From the NCBI GenBank assembly GCA_016722285.1, contig JADKGI010000015.1:1-64000 (forward strand): a stretch of DNA of 64,000 nt, read 5' to 3'. The notes beneath the pieces are model-generated. The model was not told where the DNA came from. It worked only from the letters and a program-made list of their open reading frames with translations, and made no database searches. A program made the translations under genes and the position numbers. The DNA comes from Saprospiraceae bacterium (GTDB lineage: Bacteria > Bacteroidota > Bacteroidia > Chitinophagales > Saprospiraceae). Positions 36,065 through 45,354 of this stretch are shown in pieces; positions within the stretch are counted from its first letter, which is position 1; each line of letters starts with the position of its first letter.

Positions 36065-37303
36065 TTATCTGTCTATTCTGAACGGATCTATTGAAATCTC
36101 TGTCTTTTGTTTTTGTACCAATTGCCTGATCAGCAAACCCGTTGCAGCAGCCAGAGAAATTCCCAGCATAGCATGGCCTCCGGCAATGATGACATTGTTG
36201 TGGTGTGGACTTCGACCGATATAAGGCAAGCCGTCCGGGGAACAGGGCCTTAATCCCGACCATATTTTTTCTATTGGTTGGACATCAAGGTGGAGATCAG
36301 GAAAATACGTATTTACAGCATGAACTATCGGGCTGACTCTGTTCATTTCAATTTTTGAATTAATTCCACTCAACTCCATTGTCCCTCCTATCCTTAACTC
36401 TGTACCAAGTGGTGTTACCGCTACCCGATCATCTACCAGAATGGCTGGATGCTGAAGATTTTTTGATCTTTTGACATATGTTGTGCTGTAACCCTTGCCC
36501 GGCTGTAGTAATAGTTGAATACCCAATTTTTTACTTACAATTTCTAACCAGGAGCCTGCTGCAATTATCAGTTGATCACAATTGATTTTGCCATTGTTCG
36601 TAATGACTGCTTTGACCTGATCTGATTGGGTTTCAAAATCTTCGACTTCATGGCTGAATAATATCTTTACACCTTCTTTTTGAGTTTTGGAATAGAGGCT
36701 CTTCATCATTTGTCCAGGATGGAGATGGCAATCAATAGGAAAATATACCCCACCCATTACCTCTACGGCCACCTCCGGCTCCATTTGCTGAACCTGATGA
36801 GCAGTTAAAATTTGAGTCTCAAGACCAAATCTCCTGGCTTCATGTGCCAATTCTATTTCATGTTTTCCCGTTTTCTCTGATTTATACAACATAAGGCAAC
36901 CTTTCTGTTCCAATCTGAAACCATGATCAAATTCCTTATCCATGTCAATCATCAGATTGCGGCTCAGCTGTAGGATATCATTTAGATGCGGCGCGTTTTT
37001 TGCTACAGTTTTTTCATTGGACTTTGAATAAAACTTAAGACCCCACCTAATCAAAGATGCATCCAGACGGGGTTTGATATAAAAAGGACTGGTATTGCTC
37101 AGCATCCACTTAAGGCCCTGAGCCACGATGCCGGGAGAGGCTAAAGGTATAAAATGACTGGGAGATATATATCCCGCATTTCCAAAGGAACAATTATCTG
37201 AACCATCCCCCTTGTCAATGATGGTGATATCATGACCTTCCTTGCTTAGATAATAAGCCGATGTCATTCCGATGACTCCGGCGCCTATAATAGTGATATT
37301 CAT
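36065..37303 (-). CDS. D-amino-acid dehydrogenase family FAD oxidoreductase (DadA-like)
   Basis: A 412-residue flavoenzyme. ITIIGAGVIGMTSAYYLSKEGHDITIIDK binds FAD; SFGNAGYISPSHFIPLASPG and the C-terminal GLRPCSPDGLPYIGRSPHHNNVIIAGGHAMLGISLAAATG are DadA-like. The adjacent epimerase gene, 23 bases upstream on the same strand, indicates that it oxidises D-hydroxyproline made from L-hydroxyproline. The later pathway enzymes (deaminase, semialdehyde dehydrogenase) are not in the window. Confidence 0.88.
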   Translation of the reverse strand: MNITIIGAGVIGMTSAYYLSKEGHDITIIDKGDGSDNCSFGNAGYISPSHFIPLASPGIVAQGLKWMLSNTSPFYIKPRLDASLIRWGLKFYSKSNEKTVAKNAPHLNDILQLSRNLMIDMDKEFDHGFRLEQKGCLMLYKSEKTGKHEIELAHEARRFGLETQILTAHQVQQMEPEVAVEVMGGVYFPIDCHLHPGQMMKSLYSKTQKEGVKILFSHEVEDFETQSDQVKAVITNNGKINCDQLIIAAGSWLEIVSKKLGIQLLLQPGKGYSTTYVKRSKNLQHPAILVDDRVAVTPLGTELRIGGTMELSGINSKIEMNRVSPIVHAVNTYFPDLHLDVQPIEKIWSGLRPCSPDGLPYIGRSPHHNNVIIAGGHAMLGISLAAATGLLIRQLVQKQKTEISIDPFRIDR

Positions 37304-37326
37304 CCCCTTTTTACTATAAATTTATC

Positions 37327-38334
37327 TTAAATAACCTGGAAGCCACCGGCATATGGATCATCTTCAGGATCCACCAATATAATATTATGTCCGTAAATTT
37401 TGGCCCAACCCTCTATCCCGGGAATTATGGCATCATAATCCCCTACTTTGCACAACCCCTCTATTGTCCCATTAAATTTACTTCCAATGAAGCTCTCATG
37501 AATAAATTTATCGCCCTGATTTAATTTATTTTTGGCATACCATTGGGCCATTCGGGCAGAAGTCCCTGTTCCACACGGAGATCTGTCGATCGCTTTATCA
37601 CCATAAAAAACTGCATTGCGAGCGGTGGAATCCTTATCAATCACCTCTCCCGTCCACAAAACATGACTACACCAATTAATGGATTCAATCTCAGGATGCT
37701 GGAAAGTATAGCGATCGTTTATGTCTTTCCTGATCTCCCTGCTCCATGAGATAAGTTGGTCTGCAGTATGATTTTCAATTCCCCCGAAGTTATTCTGCGG
37801 ATCTATTATGGCATAAAAGTTTCCTCCGTAAGCTACATCAACTGTCAGTTTTCCAAGATCCGGGCAAGTTACTTCCAGTCCTTCTTTGTACAAAAATGAT
37901 CCGACATTCTTCAATTTCACAGAACTTACTTTTCCTCTGTTATCAAGGCGATATTCTATTTCCACCAAACCTGCCGGAGCTTCCATCCTGACCTTGCCGG
38001 GTATTTTAGGTGTGAAAAGGCCTTCTTCTATGGCTATCGTGATAGTACCTATAGTGCCGTGACCACACATGGGAAGACATCCGCTTGTCTCAATAAAAAG
38101 AACAGCAACGTCATTTTCGGGATCACAGGGAGGATATAGAATACTTCCACTCATCATGTCATGTCCACGGGGTTCAAACATCAGACTCTTACGTATCCAG
38201 TCAAAATTTTCGAGAAAAAAGGCTCGTTTTTCTAACATTGTCTTTCCTTGCAATTCAGGAGCGCCCCCTGCTACCAGTCTCACAGGATTCCCGCAGGTAT
38301 GGGCATCAATACAGAAAAATCGTTTCTTTACCAT
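37327..38334 (-). CDS. 4-hydroxyproline 2-epimerase / proline racemase family
   Basis: A 335-residue cofactor-independent epimerase. Both catalytic cysteines are present: C90 in LPMCGHGTIG and one near 256 in SPCGTGTSA, which separates it from trans-3-hydroxyproline dehydratases (Thr at the second site). FFCIDAHTCGNPVRL and RGHDMMSGS are family blocks. Next to a DadA-like dehydrogenase the likely substrate is trans-4-hydroxy-L-proline, as from collagen-like protein; proline itself cannot be excluded. Confidence 0.88.
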   Translation of the reverse strand: MVKKRFFCIDAHTCGNPVRLVAGGAPELQGKTMLEKRAFFLENFDWIRKSLMFEPRGHDMMSGSILYPPCDPENDVAVLFIETSGCLPMCGHGTIGTITIAIEEGLFTPKIPGKVRMEAPAGLVEIEYRLDNRGKVSSVKLKNVGSFLYKEGLEVTCPDLGKLTVDVAYGGNFYAIIDPQNNFGGIENHTADQLISWSREIRKDINDRYTFQHPEIESINWCSHVLWTGEVIDKDSTARNAVFYGDKAIDRSPCGTGTSARMAQWYAKNKLNQGDKFIHESFIGSKFNGTIEGLCKVGDYDAIIPGIEGWAKIYGHNIILVDPEDDPYAGGFQVI

Positions 38335-38351
38335 TCGGAGTTAAGTATTAC

Positions 38352-39062
38352 TTAGTTTACCGTATATTTTTTACCCGGCAATGACCTGAGCAGGCCTTTA
38401 AATTCCAGAGTAAGTAGCATTCCCGATACTTCGGAAGGTGTCATGGCCATTCGATATGTCAACAGATCTATGGTAATTTCTTTTGCATCCCGTATCATAT
38501 TTATCATTCTGGACTCATTTTCATTGAGCTCTACAAATAATTGTTGCTGAATCATTTTTTGAGCATCCAGCTCTTCCCATCGCATTATATAGGCTATATC
38601 GGCAGCAGATTCAATCAAATGTGCCTTATTTTGCTTGATAAGCTTATTGCAGCCTTCAGATCTCTCTTCATTTACACGGCCAGGTAAGGCAAATACATCC
38701 CTGTTGTATTCATTGCCGAATTCTGCTGTTATTATTGAGCCTCCTTTTCTTTTTGATTCTATCACAACTACCGCATCGCTCATGGCTGCTATGATTCTGT
38801 TTCTCATCGGAAAATTTTCTTTATCTGGCATAGTTCCTGATGTGAACTCTGTAATGACACCTCCGTTTTCTATCATTTTATTGGCCAAAGAAGTGTGATC
38901 TGACGGATAATACCGGTCCAAACCGTGCCCCAAGACCCCCAAAGTAGGAATCCCAACTTCAAGAGATTTCCTGTGAGCTGCGGCATCAATGCCATAAGCA
39001 AGGCCACTAATCAACAGGATTTGAAAAGAATGTAAGCCTTCGACAATTTTATCACACATCAT
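38352..39062 (-). CDS. dprA: DNA processing protein DprA, C-terminal part (frameshifted)
   Basis: DprA loads RecA on incoming single-stranded DNA during transformation. This part holds most of the Rossmann domain (LISGLAYGIDAAAHRKSLEVGIPTLGVLGHGLDRYYPSDH, IESKRKGGSIITAEFGNEYNRDVFALPG) and the C-terminal winged-helix domain. The ATG at 39062 is internal. Coding upstream continues in another frame: the stretch AVAIVGTR-like (bases about 39090-39220) lies between this part and the N-terminal fragment. Two single-base deletions (near 39082-39086 and in the T-run 39222-39226) explain the break; corrected length is 366 residues. Confidence 0.88.
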   Translation of the reverse strand: MMCDKIVEGLHSFQILLISGLAYGIDAAAHRKSLEVGIPTLGVLGHGLDRYYPSDHTSLANKMIENGGVITEFTSGTMPDKENFPMRNRIIAAMSDAVVVIESKRKGGSIITAEFGNEYNRDVFALPGRVNEERSEGCNKLIKQNKAHLIESAADIAYIMRWEELDAQKMIQQQLFVELNENESRMINMIRDAKEITIDLLTYRMAMTPSEVSGMLLTLEFKGLLRSLPGKKYTVN

Positions 39063-39195
39063 TTTTCCATAATCTGATGTTATCTTGTTCCCACTATGGC
39101 TACAGTTCTATGATAATTGAGCTCCGCATTGCCTTTATAGTAAAGTATGATTGGGCCTGATTCGACATTAAGCAGTCTTTTGGGATATTTATTGT

Positions 39196-39450
39196 CTAAA
39201 TATGCAATTTTCGTGATCCCGTTTTTGAAATAAAATTCATTTCTGCCTCTGCCACTTTCAGTGAAGTAGCCGGATCAAAATTATCTGCAAATATGGACCC
39301 TAAACCCGGAATTTTAAGCAGATTTTTTCTTGATTCGGAAAAAACAGCTTCTATTCCTCCACAATATGAAATCAGGTTTTTGCCTATGACAGGCCCTACT
39401 TTGGGCGTTTTGGTCAGCGCAATCAGGTGCAAATATTCCATATCTGTCAT
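39196..39450 (-). CDS. dprA: DNA processing protein DprA, N-terminal fragment (frameshifted)
   Basis: Start of dprA: LHLIALTKTPKVGPVIGKNLI is the SAM-like helical domain, followed by FSESRKNLLKIPGLGSIFADNF. After ISKTGS the frame is wrong because one A (minus strand) is missing in a 5-base run at 39222-39226; the next frame then reads ITKIAYLDNKYPKRLLNVESG, the normal DprA continuation. The start overlaps the stop of the TMTC-like gene by four bases, so the two are co-translated. Confidence 0.82.
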   Translation of the reverse strand: MTDMEYLHLIALTKTPKVGPVIGKNLISYCGGIEAVFSESRKNLLKIPGLGSIFADNFDPATSLKVAEAEMNFISKTGSRKLHI

Positions 39451-41366
39451 TGCAGAGACTGTGCTGCAGCTTTGTACCTTGCAGATTCCTGTGTATTGCC
39501 ATATAGTTCATAAAAAAGTCCAAGGGCTTCATTAACCTGCTTATTGGCAGGTTGGATTTGATATGCGTATTGAAGAAACTGCAAAGCAAAAGATCTCTTG
39601 GAGTCATTAACCTTCATCAATTCACCTCCCATTTCTAAATAAAAAGGAAATAATTCGGTATTGTGACCACGATCCTTAAGATAATCGCTAAATTCTTTAA
39701 TGAATGGTATATCTGGCCTTCTGAGTATAATAGGCCGCATTCCTTTTATATAATTATTGATATCATTATCCATTTTGTATCTCTCTGATACCACACCCAG
39801 CATCATGATGTTGCCATTGACATAATCCGGAAGGATCTCTATAGCTTTATTGGCATAAATTTCAGTTTTGGAAAGAAGCTGTTTTTTTACTTCGTTATCT
39901 GGAGTTATTTTATATTTTTCAAAGAGTGCCGTTGCCATAAATGAATTTGCTCTGGCACTATTGGAAGAGATGGCCACCGCTGCTTCATTCAGTGACAGAG
40001 CGTCCTTCCACACCGGCACCCGAACCATTGTTTTTCCAGTCAAACCTGCTATAGTGAGAGCAGCAATCACCATTCCAATCCTTTTTCCGTACGTTGCTGA
40101 TAATTTAGGTAGATGTATTGTGAGAAAATATGCTGCCGCTATACAGAATCCGGCAGAAGCCATAAAAATAAAACGCTCATTCATAAATGTACCCAAATTG
40201 ATTACAATATTTGACACAATAGTGAGCGTGATCAGATAAAACCAAATGGAATAGGAGTAAACAGATTTCTTCACCAGGCCTTTAAATGCCAGAATAATCA
40301 ATGCAATATAAGTGACAAGAGACACTAAAGGTATAAGCTTAAATATACTTATTTTTGGTATTGCATAAGGATAATAATCATGAGAAAGTGGATGAGGCCA
40401 TATCATAAGTTGTATATATTTTATTAAAGTAAACATGATACTTCCGAATTTCTCATTGGATTTCATGCCCAAAAACGGATTATTCATCAAATCTTTGATT
40501 TCTACATTTAATTTGGGTACCCCCGCCATATTAAATCTCAAAAGCAAATACATAATCGTTGTTCCCAGCAGCCATAAAGTAATTTTGCCTAACTTATTCC
40601 GGTCCGTATCGCTAAAAAAATAAATTGAAAGTGGAATCACTGCAAGAAAAGTTATGGCGTTTTCCTTCGATAATAGTCCAAGTAAGTAGCTCCCGAGGCT
40701 TACAATCAGCCATTTACGCTGATTATGATCCATATATCGCAAGGCTCCATACAAAGCTCCAAGAGAAAATAACATGGACATGATCTCATCCCTGCCTTTG
40801 ATATTGGCCACTGCTTCCGTATGAATAGGGTGCGCAATAAAAATCAAAGTAGCTATGAATGGTATGCTAAACCACCACTTGTTGGTAGTAAAATTTCTGA
40901 AAAGCATGACAAGAACCATCATCAAAAGTATTCCTGTGACAGCATATAAGAGTATATTGATAAAGTGACTTACTGCGGGATTTTCTCCACCCATGATGCC
41001 GTATTCTATGGCAAAAGTTGCAATAGACAACGGCCTGTACCTGTTTCCTTGCACCAGTTCCTTCTTCTCGCCAAAATAGCCTTCAAAACTTTCTGTTGTA
41101 AATATATCCCAGACACCTGCAACACCTTCTTTTGTAAATTTATTTTCATTTATGACAATCAAATCATCCAGTACATATCCATAAGAAATACATTGATAAT
41201 ACAATATAAAACTGAAAAATAAGATGATAAGTGAAGCCGGCAAATATTGTTTAAAATATGAAGCCGAATAAAAATTGCCTTTGGTATGCTCTATCACAAG
41301 TCTTTGCACTGCTGATACCGCAGTTTTGGATTTAATATCAGTTGGTTTGAGTTTTCTTTTGGACAT
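39447..41366 (-). CDS. TMTC-like multi-spanning membrane protein with TPR tail
   Basis: A 639-residue protein with about ten transmembrane helices from residue 45 to 440 and a TPR-like helical tail of about 180 residues. A lumenal/periplasmic loop with YRPLSIATFAIEYGIMGGENPAVSHFIN and the FIAHPIHTEAVANIKGRDEIMSMLF segment are features of the TMTC/DUF1736 group of GT-C glycosyltransferases, which in animals O-mannosylate proteins. A role in glycosylating exported proteins is plausible but not shown. Overlaps dprA by four bases. Confidence 0.78.
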   Translation of the reverse strand: MSKRKLKPTDIKSKTAVSAVQRLVIEHTKGNFYSASYFKQYLPASLIILFFSFILYYQCISYGYVLDDLIVINENKFTKEGVAGVWDIFTTESFEGYFGEKKELVQGNRYRPLSIATFAIEYGIMGGENPAVSHFINILLYAVTGILLMMVLVMLFRNFTTNKWWFSIPFIATLIFIAHPIHTEAVANIKGRDEIMSMLFSLGALYGALRYMDHNQRKWLIVSLGSYLLGLLSKENAITFLAVIPLSIYFFSDTDRNKLGKITLWLLGTTIMYLLLRFNMAGVPKLNVEIKDLMNNPFLGMKSNEKFGSIMFTLIKYIQLMIWPHPLSHDYYPYAIPKISIFKLIPLVSLVTYIALIILAFKGLVKKSVYSYSIWFYLITLTIVSNIVINLGTFMNERFIFMASAGFCIAAAYFLTIHLPKLSATYGKRIGMVIAALTIAGLTGKTMVRVPVWKDALSLNEAAVAISSNSARANSFMATALFEKYKITPDNEVKKQLLSKTEIYANKAIEILPDYVNGNIMMLGVVSERYKMDNDINNYIKGMRPIILRRPDIPFIKEFSDYLKDRGHNTELFPFYLEMGGELMKVNDSKRSFALQFLQYAYQIQPANKQVNEALGLFYELYGNTQESARYKAAAQSLQ

Positions 41367-41451
41367 AAGAGGTTTGTTTAGTGCTTATACTGCAAAGATT
41401 CGTAAATTTCATTTATTTTTACACATCTTTTAATAATTCTTAAATAAACAC

Positions 41452-42159
41452 ATGCTTTTATTTAGAAATGTGTTGGTATGCTGTATAATATTCGCTATTA
41501 GTTCGCTATGTAATGGTCAGCTAAATATTAAAGTTGGATATACTAATGGGTTTATGGATGCCCCGATCCTCAATAAAGTGGTTACTAATTTTAATGAATC
41601 ATTTACGAGTAAATATCCCGGAAGTTTTTTAGATGATAATTTGAATAAATTCAGCTCCGTACATGGATTGGAAATAGGCCTGAGATACAGAGTCAACTCG
41701 GTAGGTTTTGAACTCTCGTGGAATAGTATGAGCGACAAAAGTGATGTGTATGCCACCTTGCCTAATAAAGTCAGTTTTCAGGACAAATGGTTTTTGAGCC
41801 TTACCGAATATTCAGCAGGCATAGAAAATTATTTTGGTCATTTTGGTTACGGAGCCTCTCTCGGGTACAGGACTGCCAGAATGAAAACTGATATATTCGG
41901 AGCTCCCAGAAAAAAAAGAAAGGTGGTAGAAGAATCGGGATTTGCGAGTAAATTTTATCTTATTTTTCAATTCGGAGGGGAAAAAGTAGGTATAGCTTTC
42001 AAGCCTTATGTACAGGTGCCTTTACGAAATCTGGATATCAGTAATTTTGATCAGGAGCTCAATGTTCAGGGTGACTCTGCGTATAAGGCGATAAAACCAC
42101 AGGAAGAAAGATTTTTTCTGTACGGAATCTCTATCGTGTTATATAATGGGAAGCAATAA
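41452..42159 (+). CDS. Secreted or outer-membrane beta-rich protein, unknown
   Basis: A 235-residue protein with a signal peptide (LLFRNVLVCCIIFAISSLCNGQ) and alternating beta-strand patterns (LEIGLRYRVNSVGFELSW, YGASLGYRTARM, FYLIFQFGG, VGIAFKPYVQVPL) as in small outer-membrane barrels of this phylum. No named family was recognised. It is transcribed away from the TMTC-like gene and converges on the ATP-grasp operon. Confidence 0.65.
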   Translation: MLLFRNVLVCCIIFAISSLCNGQLNIKVGYTNGFMDAPILNKVVTNFNESFTSKYPGSFLDDNLNKFSSVHGLEIGLRYRVNSVGFELSWNSMSDKSDVYATLPNKVSFQDKWFLSLTEYSAGIENYFGHFGYGASLGYRTARMKTDIFGAPRKKRKVVEESGFASKFYLIFQFGGEKVGIAFKPYVQVPLRNLDISNFDQELNVQGDSAYKAIKPQEERFFLYGISIVLYNGKQ

Positions 42160-42173
42160 GGCTTAAAAAACAG

Positions 42174-43370
42174 CTACCCCTCATAAAAGCCTACGCTTCC
42201 TCCCACCCAGTCTTTATCTTTGTTATACTTTACACCTATCATTTTACCTTTAGACAGACGTACCAAATTGACGGCTACATGGGGTTTTGGATCATTTTCC
42301 GGCCATATCATCAACATGCGTACTTCTACTTTTACAGGATCATTTGGAGATTTCAATACAGGCTCATAGTGTACTTTTCTTTGCAGAATATAATTTGATT
42401 TATCTTCTATGGCGTCTATATCTTCTCTGGTCACGTCAATGATTACTCCTGCACCCGCAAAGGAAAATAATGGCTTCAGAACAAAATTATCCAGATCAGC
42501 GGGCAACTCGTTTAGTTCCTTCAAAAAGTAGGTCTCAGGCACATATTTATTTTTCAGAAAGGGCATTATATACTTACTGATCCTAAAAAACCAATTTGGA
42601 TGGCCTATCCACTTCACATCCAGATCATCTGAAAAACTAAACTGCATTGCCAGATCTTTCCTCTGGTTCAGCTCATCAAAAATGACTCTGTTGTATATTC
42701 TTTCTATTCTCTGTTTCTGTCCACTGTTATCGATATAAAATAGTCTTTTCCCTTCTTTAATAACTTTTGTCACGCAAACCACTGCAATACCCAACTCAAC
42801 AGATGTACTTAACAGATCTATATAAGTATTTTGCAGTTCAGGTTCAATCTCTAAAATAATAACATTTTTAGGATTTGTGTCACCTACTATGATGTTGTAA
42901 AGGAGGTCTTTAAAAGTAGCATCATTGTACCCATTGAAATACGGGGTCAAATTTTCAGGAAGATCATAATACTTTTTGTATGTCTTGCTGGCCATATACT
43001 GAAAAAAATACACAGATGGAAAACCCTGAATTTCAATCAACATAGGAAACGGATCGCCTGCTTCATCGAGACAAACTCCAAAATCCATCTGTAAAAAAGT
43101 AGTATGTGTATCTTCATTTGGAACAATAACGGTCTCATCATATAATGCTCCTTGTGAAATTTCCTTCAGATCAGGCCGTAAGATAATTTCAGTAATCTGT
43201 TCACAGGCCTCTAGCAATCTGTCTTTTAATAATGATGGAATAAAAAAAGGTGTTTCGGCTTCTCTGAAATTTGGCTTCAGATTATACATAGCTCTCAGAC
43301 CTTCTTTAAACCCTTCATACTTTTCGGTGGTAAAAGCCTTATTAAATTTCTCTCTGATTTCAGGAATCAT
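42174..43370 (-). CDS. Glutathionylspermidine-synthase-like ATP-grasp protein
   Basis: A 398-residue protein that resembles the C-terminal synthetase domain of glutathionylspermidine synthase and other amide-forming ATP-grasp ligases: QMDFGVCLDEAGDPFPMLIEIQGFPS, a DNFVLKPLFSFAGAGVIIDV lysine loop that binds ATP, YILQRKVHYEPV, and VEVRMLMIWP near the metal site. The exact ligation reaction is not known. It overlaps the amidotransferase gene by four bases and is the last gene of a four-gene operon with another ATP-grasp and a dipeptide epimerase. Confidence 0.7.
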   Translation of the reverse strand: MIPEIREKFNKAFTTEKYEGFKEGLRAMYNLKPNFREAETPFFIPSLLKDRLLEACEQITEIILRPDLKEISQGALYDETVIVPNEDTHTTFLQMDFGVCLDEAGDPFPMLIEIQGFPSVYFFQYMASKTYKKYYDLPENLTPYFNGYNDATFKDLLYNIIVGDTNPKNVIILEIEPELQNTYIDLLSTSVELGIAVVCVTKVIKEGKRLFYIDNSGQKQRIERIYNRVIFDELNQRKDLAMQFSFSDDLDVKWIGHPNWFFRISKYIMPFLKNKYVPETYFLKELNELPADLDNFVLKPLFSFAGAGVIIDVTREDIDAIEDKSNYILQRKVHYEPVLKSPNDPVKVEVRMLMIWPENDPKPHVAVNLVRLSKGKMIGVKYNKDKDWVGGSVGFYEG

Positions 43371-44191
43371 ACCAATACCGCATTTAGCTGATAAATGGAG
43401 TCAAGCGCATTCTCTATAAAAAGGGGCAAAATGGTGTCATGTGTCAACTCAATTTTGTCCGGATCGTCAATATGATCCATCATCAAGTCATATTTTTTTT
43501 GTCCAAAGTTATCTATCACCTGCTTTTTGACATCAGGTTTTTCAAAATGGATTTTCATTCCTATGGGATCCGCTTCAGGGTGAAATTGAGTGCCGATAAA
43601 TTCATCGGAAAACCTCACTGCCATTATAGCGCGTTCATACTCAACATGGGTCCTGATTTTTTCGAGAGCTAATATTTTTGCTCCGTGCATCCTGAATACA
43701 TCTAAATCCGGCTGAATCAACTGATAATCGCGGCTATCAACAGCAAAAAGCGGATCCGCAAGTTTTTTGAAAATAGGATCATTTTCTCCATATCTCGTTT
43801 TGTGCACCGGCATAATTCCGAATGAAGTGGATTTACGCGGAGCTATGGTTCCTAATTCAAAAAAGTGACATGCCATCTGAAATGAGTGGCAAATAAAAAA
43901 CATGTATTTCTTTTCAAATTTGCTCTCTAAATTATATTCCCAAATATCTCCAACCAATTTATACCAGGCTTTGTCCCACTTTCCATCGCCGTCAAGGGGG
44001 TTTCCGGGACCTCCGCTTGAGATGTAAACATCATATTCCAATCCCGGTACTTCACTTTTATGACGAACATCAAACTCATCTATATCAAATGCACCACTAT
44101 ACATCGCAGCAATATCACGAATACATCGCATTCCCTGATTCGGGCGGCCATCATTCATATCCATGATTGCCATTTTAAGTTTATGTTCCAT
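43367..44191 (-). CDS. Class I glutamine amidotransferase-like protein
   Basis: A 274-residue protein with a GATase1 fold: DVYISSGGPGNPLDGDG forms the oxyanion region, Cys101 in FFICHSFQM takes the nucleophile place (the usual GxCxGHQ is altered after the Cys), and GTQFHPEADP gives His204 and Glu206. The triad is intact, so ammonia release from glutamine is possible. Length exceeds a bare GATase by about 70 residues. Set between two ATP-grasp genes, it may feed ammonia to a ligase for amide formation, which is an inference from operon order. Confidence 0.78.
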   Translation of the reverse strand: MEHKLKMAIMDMNDGRPNQGMRCIRDIAAMYSGAFDIDEFDVRHKSEVPGLEYDVYISSGGPGNPLDGDGKWDKAWYKLVGDIWEYNLESKFEKKYMFFICHSFQMACHFFELGTIAPRKSTSFGIMPVHKTRYGENDPIFKKLADPLFAVDSRDYQLIQPDLDVFRMHGAKILALEKIRTHVEYERAIMAVRFSDEFIGTQFHPEADPIGMKIHFEKPDVKKQVIDNFGQKKYDLMMDHIDDPDKIELTHDTILPLFIENALDSIYQLNAVLV

Positions 44192-44244
44192 CTTTGAGTC
44201 TGACTGTTGCTATAAAAATTCTACTACCTTAGTAGTTACATAAC

Positions 44245-44816
44245 CTACTTTTTTACAATTGGTTTTTTTGGGGTTGAGAAAACATCAGAAATAAAGGTAC
44301 CCCAAGTGAGATTATTCTGTCCAACTTTATGGTTTTTAGCTTTCTCAATGGCCATTTCAGCCGCATTTTCAACTATCCAATCAAAATTTTCCTGGCCAAC
44401 AGAATTAATATCTGCATCCGGTGCCGGGTTGCAAAGTCAATTGCTATAGGAATACCGTCCCTTACCGCGAACTCTACAGTGTTAAAATCATAACCCAATG
44501 CGCGGCAAAGTTTTATGGTATAATCATGGACAGTAGCGAGTAATTTAGCGTCCTTAGTTGGGTTTTCTACCACGTATCTGAGGTGATGTGGATTTCTAGG
44601 CTCGTATGGCATGATATGTACCCTGTCTCCTGACAAATAATAACACCTGAAGTAGTGGTCAAATACGATTTCCTCCTGGAGCATCATCACTAACTGACCT
44701 GTCTCAGCATGTTTTTTCCAAAGATCTGCTGCATCATCTATTTTATATACATTCTTCCAGCCACCACCTGAGAATGGCTTCATATATGCCGGAAACCTGA
44801 TATAATCAAATACCAC
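44245..44816 (-). CDS. RimK-like ATP-grasp ligase, C-terminal part (frameshifted)
   Basis: Second part of the ATP-grasp gene. It has VFDYIRFPAYMKPFSGGGW (ATP-binding lysine loop), MMLQEEIVFDHYFRCYYLSG, and FNTVEFAVRDGIPIAID. A missing base (AAA at 44433-44435) shifts the frame, and the open frame stops at 44373; with one more base it continues DFCNPAPDADINSVGQENFDW, which carries the metal-binding Asn, and ends at 44245-44247. The true gene is 45213 to 44245, 322 residues. Fragment start at 44816 is an internal codon. Confidence 0.78.
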
Positions 44817-45213
44817 TCTCCCAATCTGTCAGGAATTTCAGATTTCTGAATGACTGCTCAGATGTATCATCCGGGCGTTCATATGACGGCAGCAGTACAG
44901 TATTGGGCACAGGCACCCCTACTTTGGTAGCGAGACAATTATTAAAAAATTTTTCGTCTGCACTCCACCAAAATGGATTATTGATAACTGCAGTTCCAGT
45001 CAGCGCAGCATTTTTTAAATAAGCCCGATAGTAGGGTACATCCTGAGATATACGATCGATGATTACTGCGTACTCAGTGGATTCGCCCTGCTCGAGTACG
45101 TTAATCTGTACAAATTCCGCACTTATTCCCTTGACTTTCTTGGCATTTACCCTGTCAATAAAAGCCTGAGGAAATGTATTTTCCTTGCCAAATAAGATTC
45201 CAATTTTCTTCAT
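44806..45213 (-). CDS. RimK-like ATP-grasp ligase, N-terminal part (frameshifted)
   Basis: Begins MKKIGILFGKENTFPQAFIDRVN, a preATP-grasp strand-loop, then AVIIDRISQDVPYYRAYLKNAALTGTAVINNPFWWSADEKFFNNCLATKVGVPVPNT, the typical entry into an ATP-grasp of the RimK/D-Ala-D-Ala ligase superfamily. The frame is lost at TDWE because of one extra base near 44815-44822; coding continues in the next entry. Located after the dipeptide epimerase gene and before the amidotransferase gene. Confidence 0.78.
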   Translation of the reverse strand: MKKIGILFGKENTFPQAFIDRVNAKKVKGISAEFVQINVLEQGESTEYAVIIDRISQDVPYYRAYLKNAALTGTAVINNPFWWSADEKFFNNCLATKVGVPVPNTVLLPSYERPDDTSEQSFRNLKFLTDWESGI

Positions 45214-45354
45214 TCTATATTATTTTCAAGATTTTATATGATGTTTGTTGACCTGATAAATTGCAAATATTGAATTTTACTCCGAAAAAGTCTTAAAAAA
45301 CCGTCAAAATATATCTTTTGTGCTCAGGAAGGATATATTTTTTAATTTTTTTTT

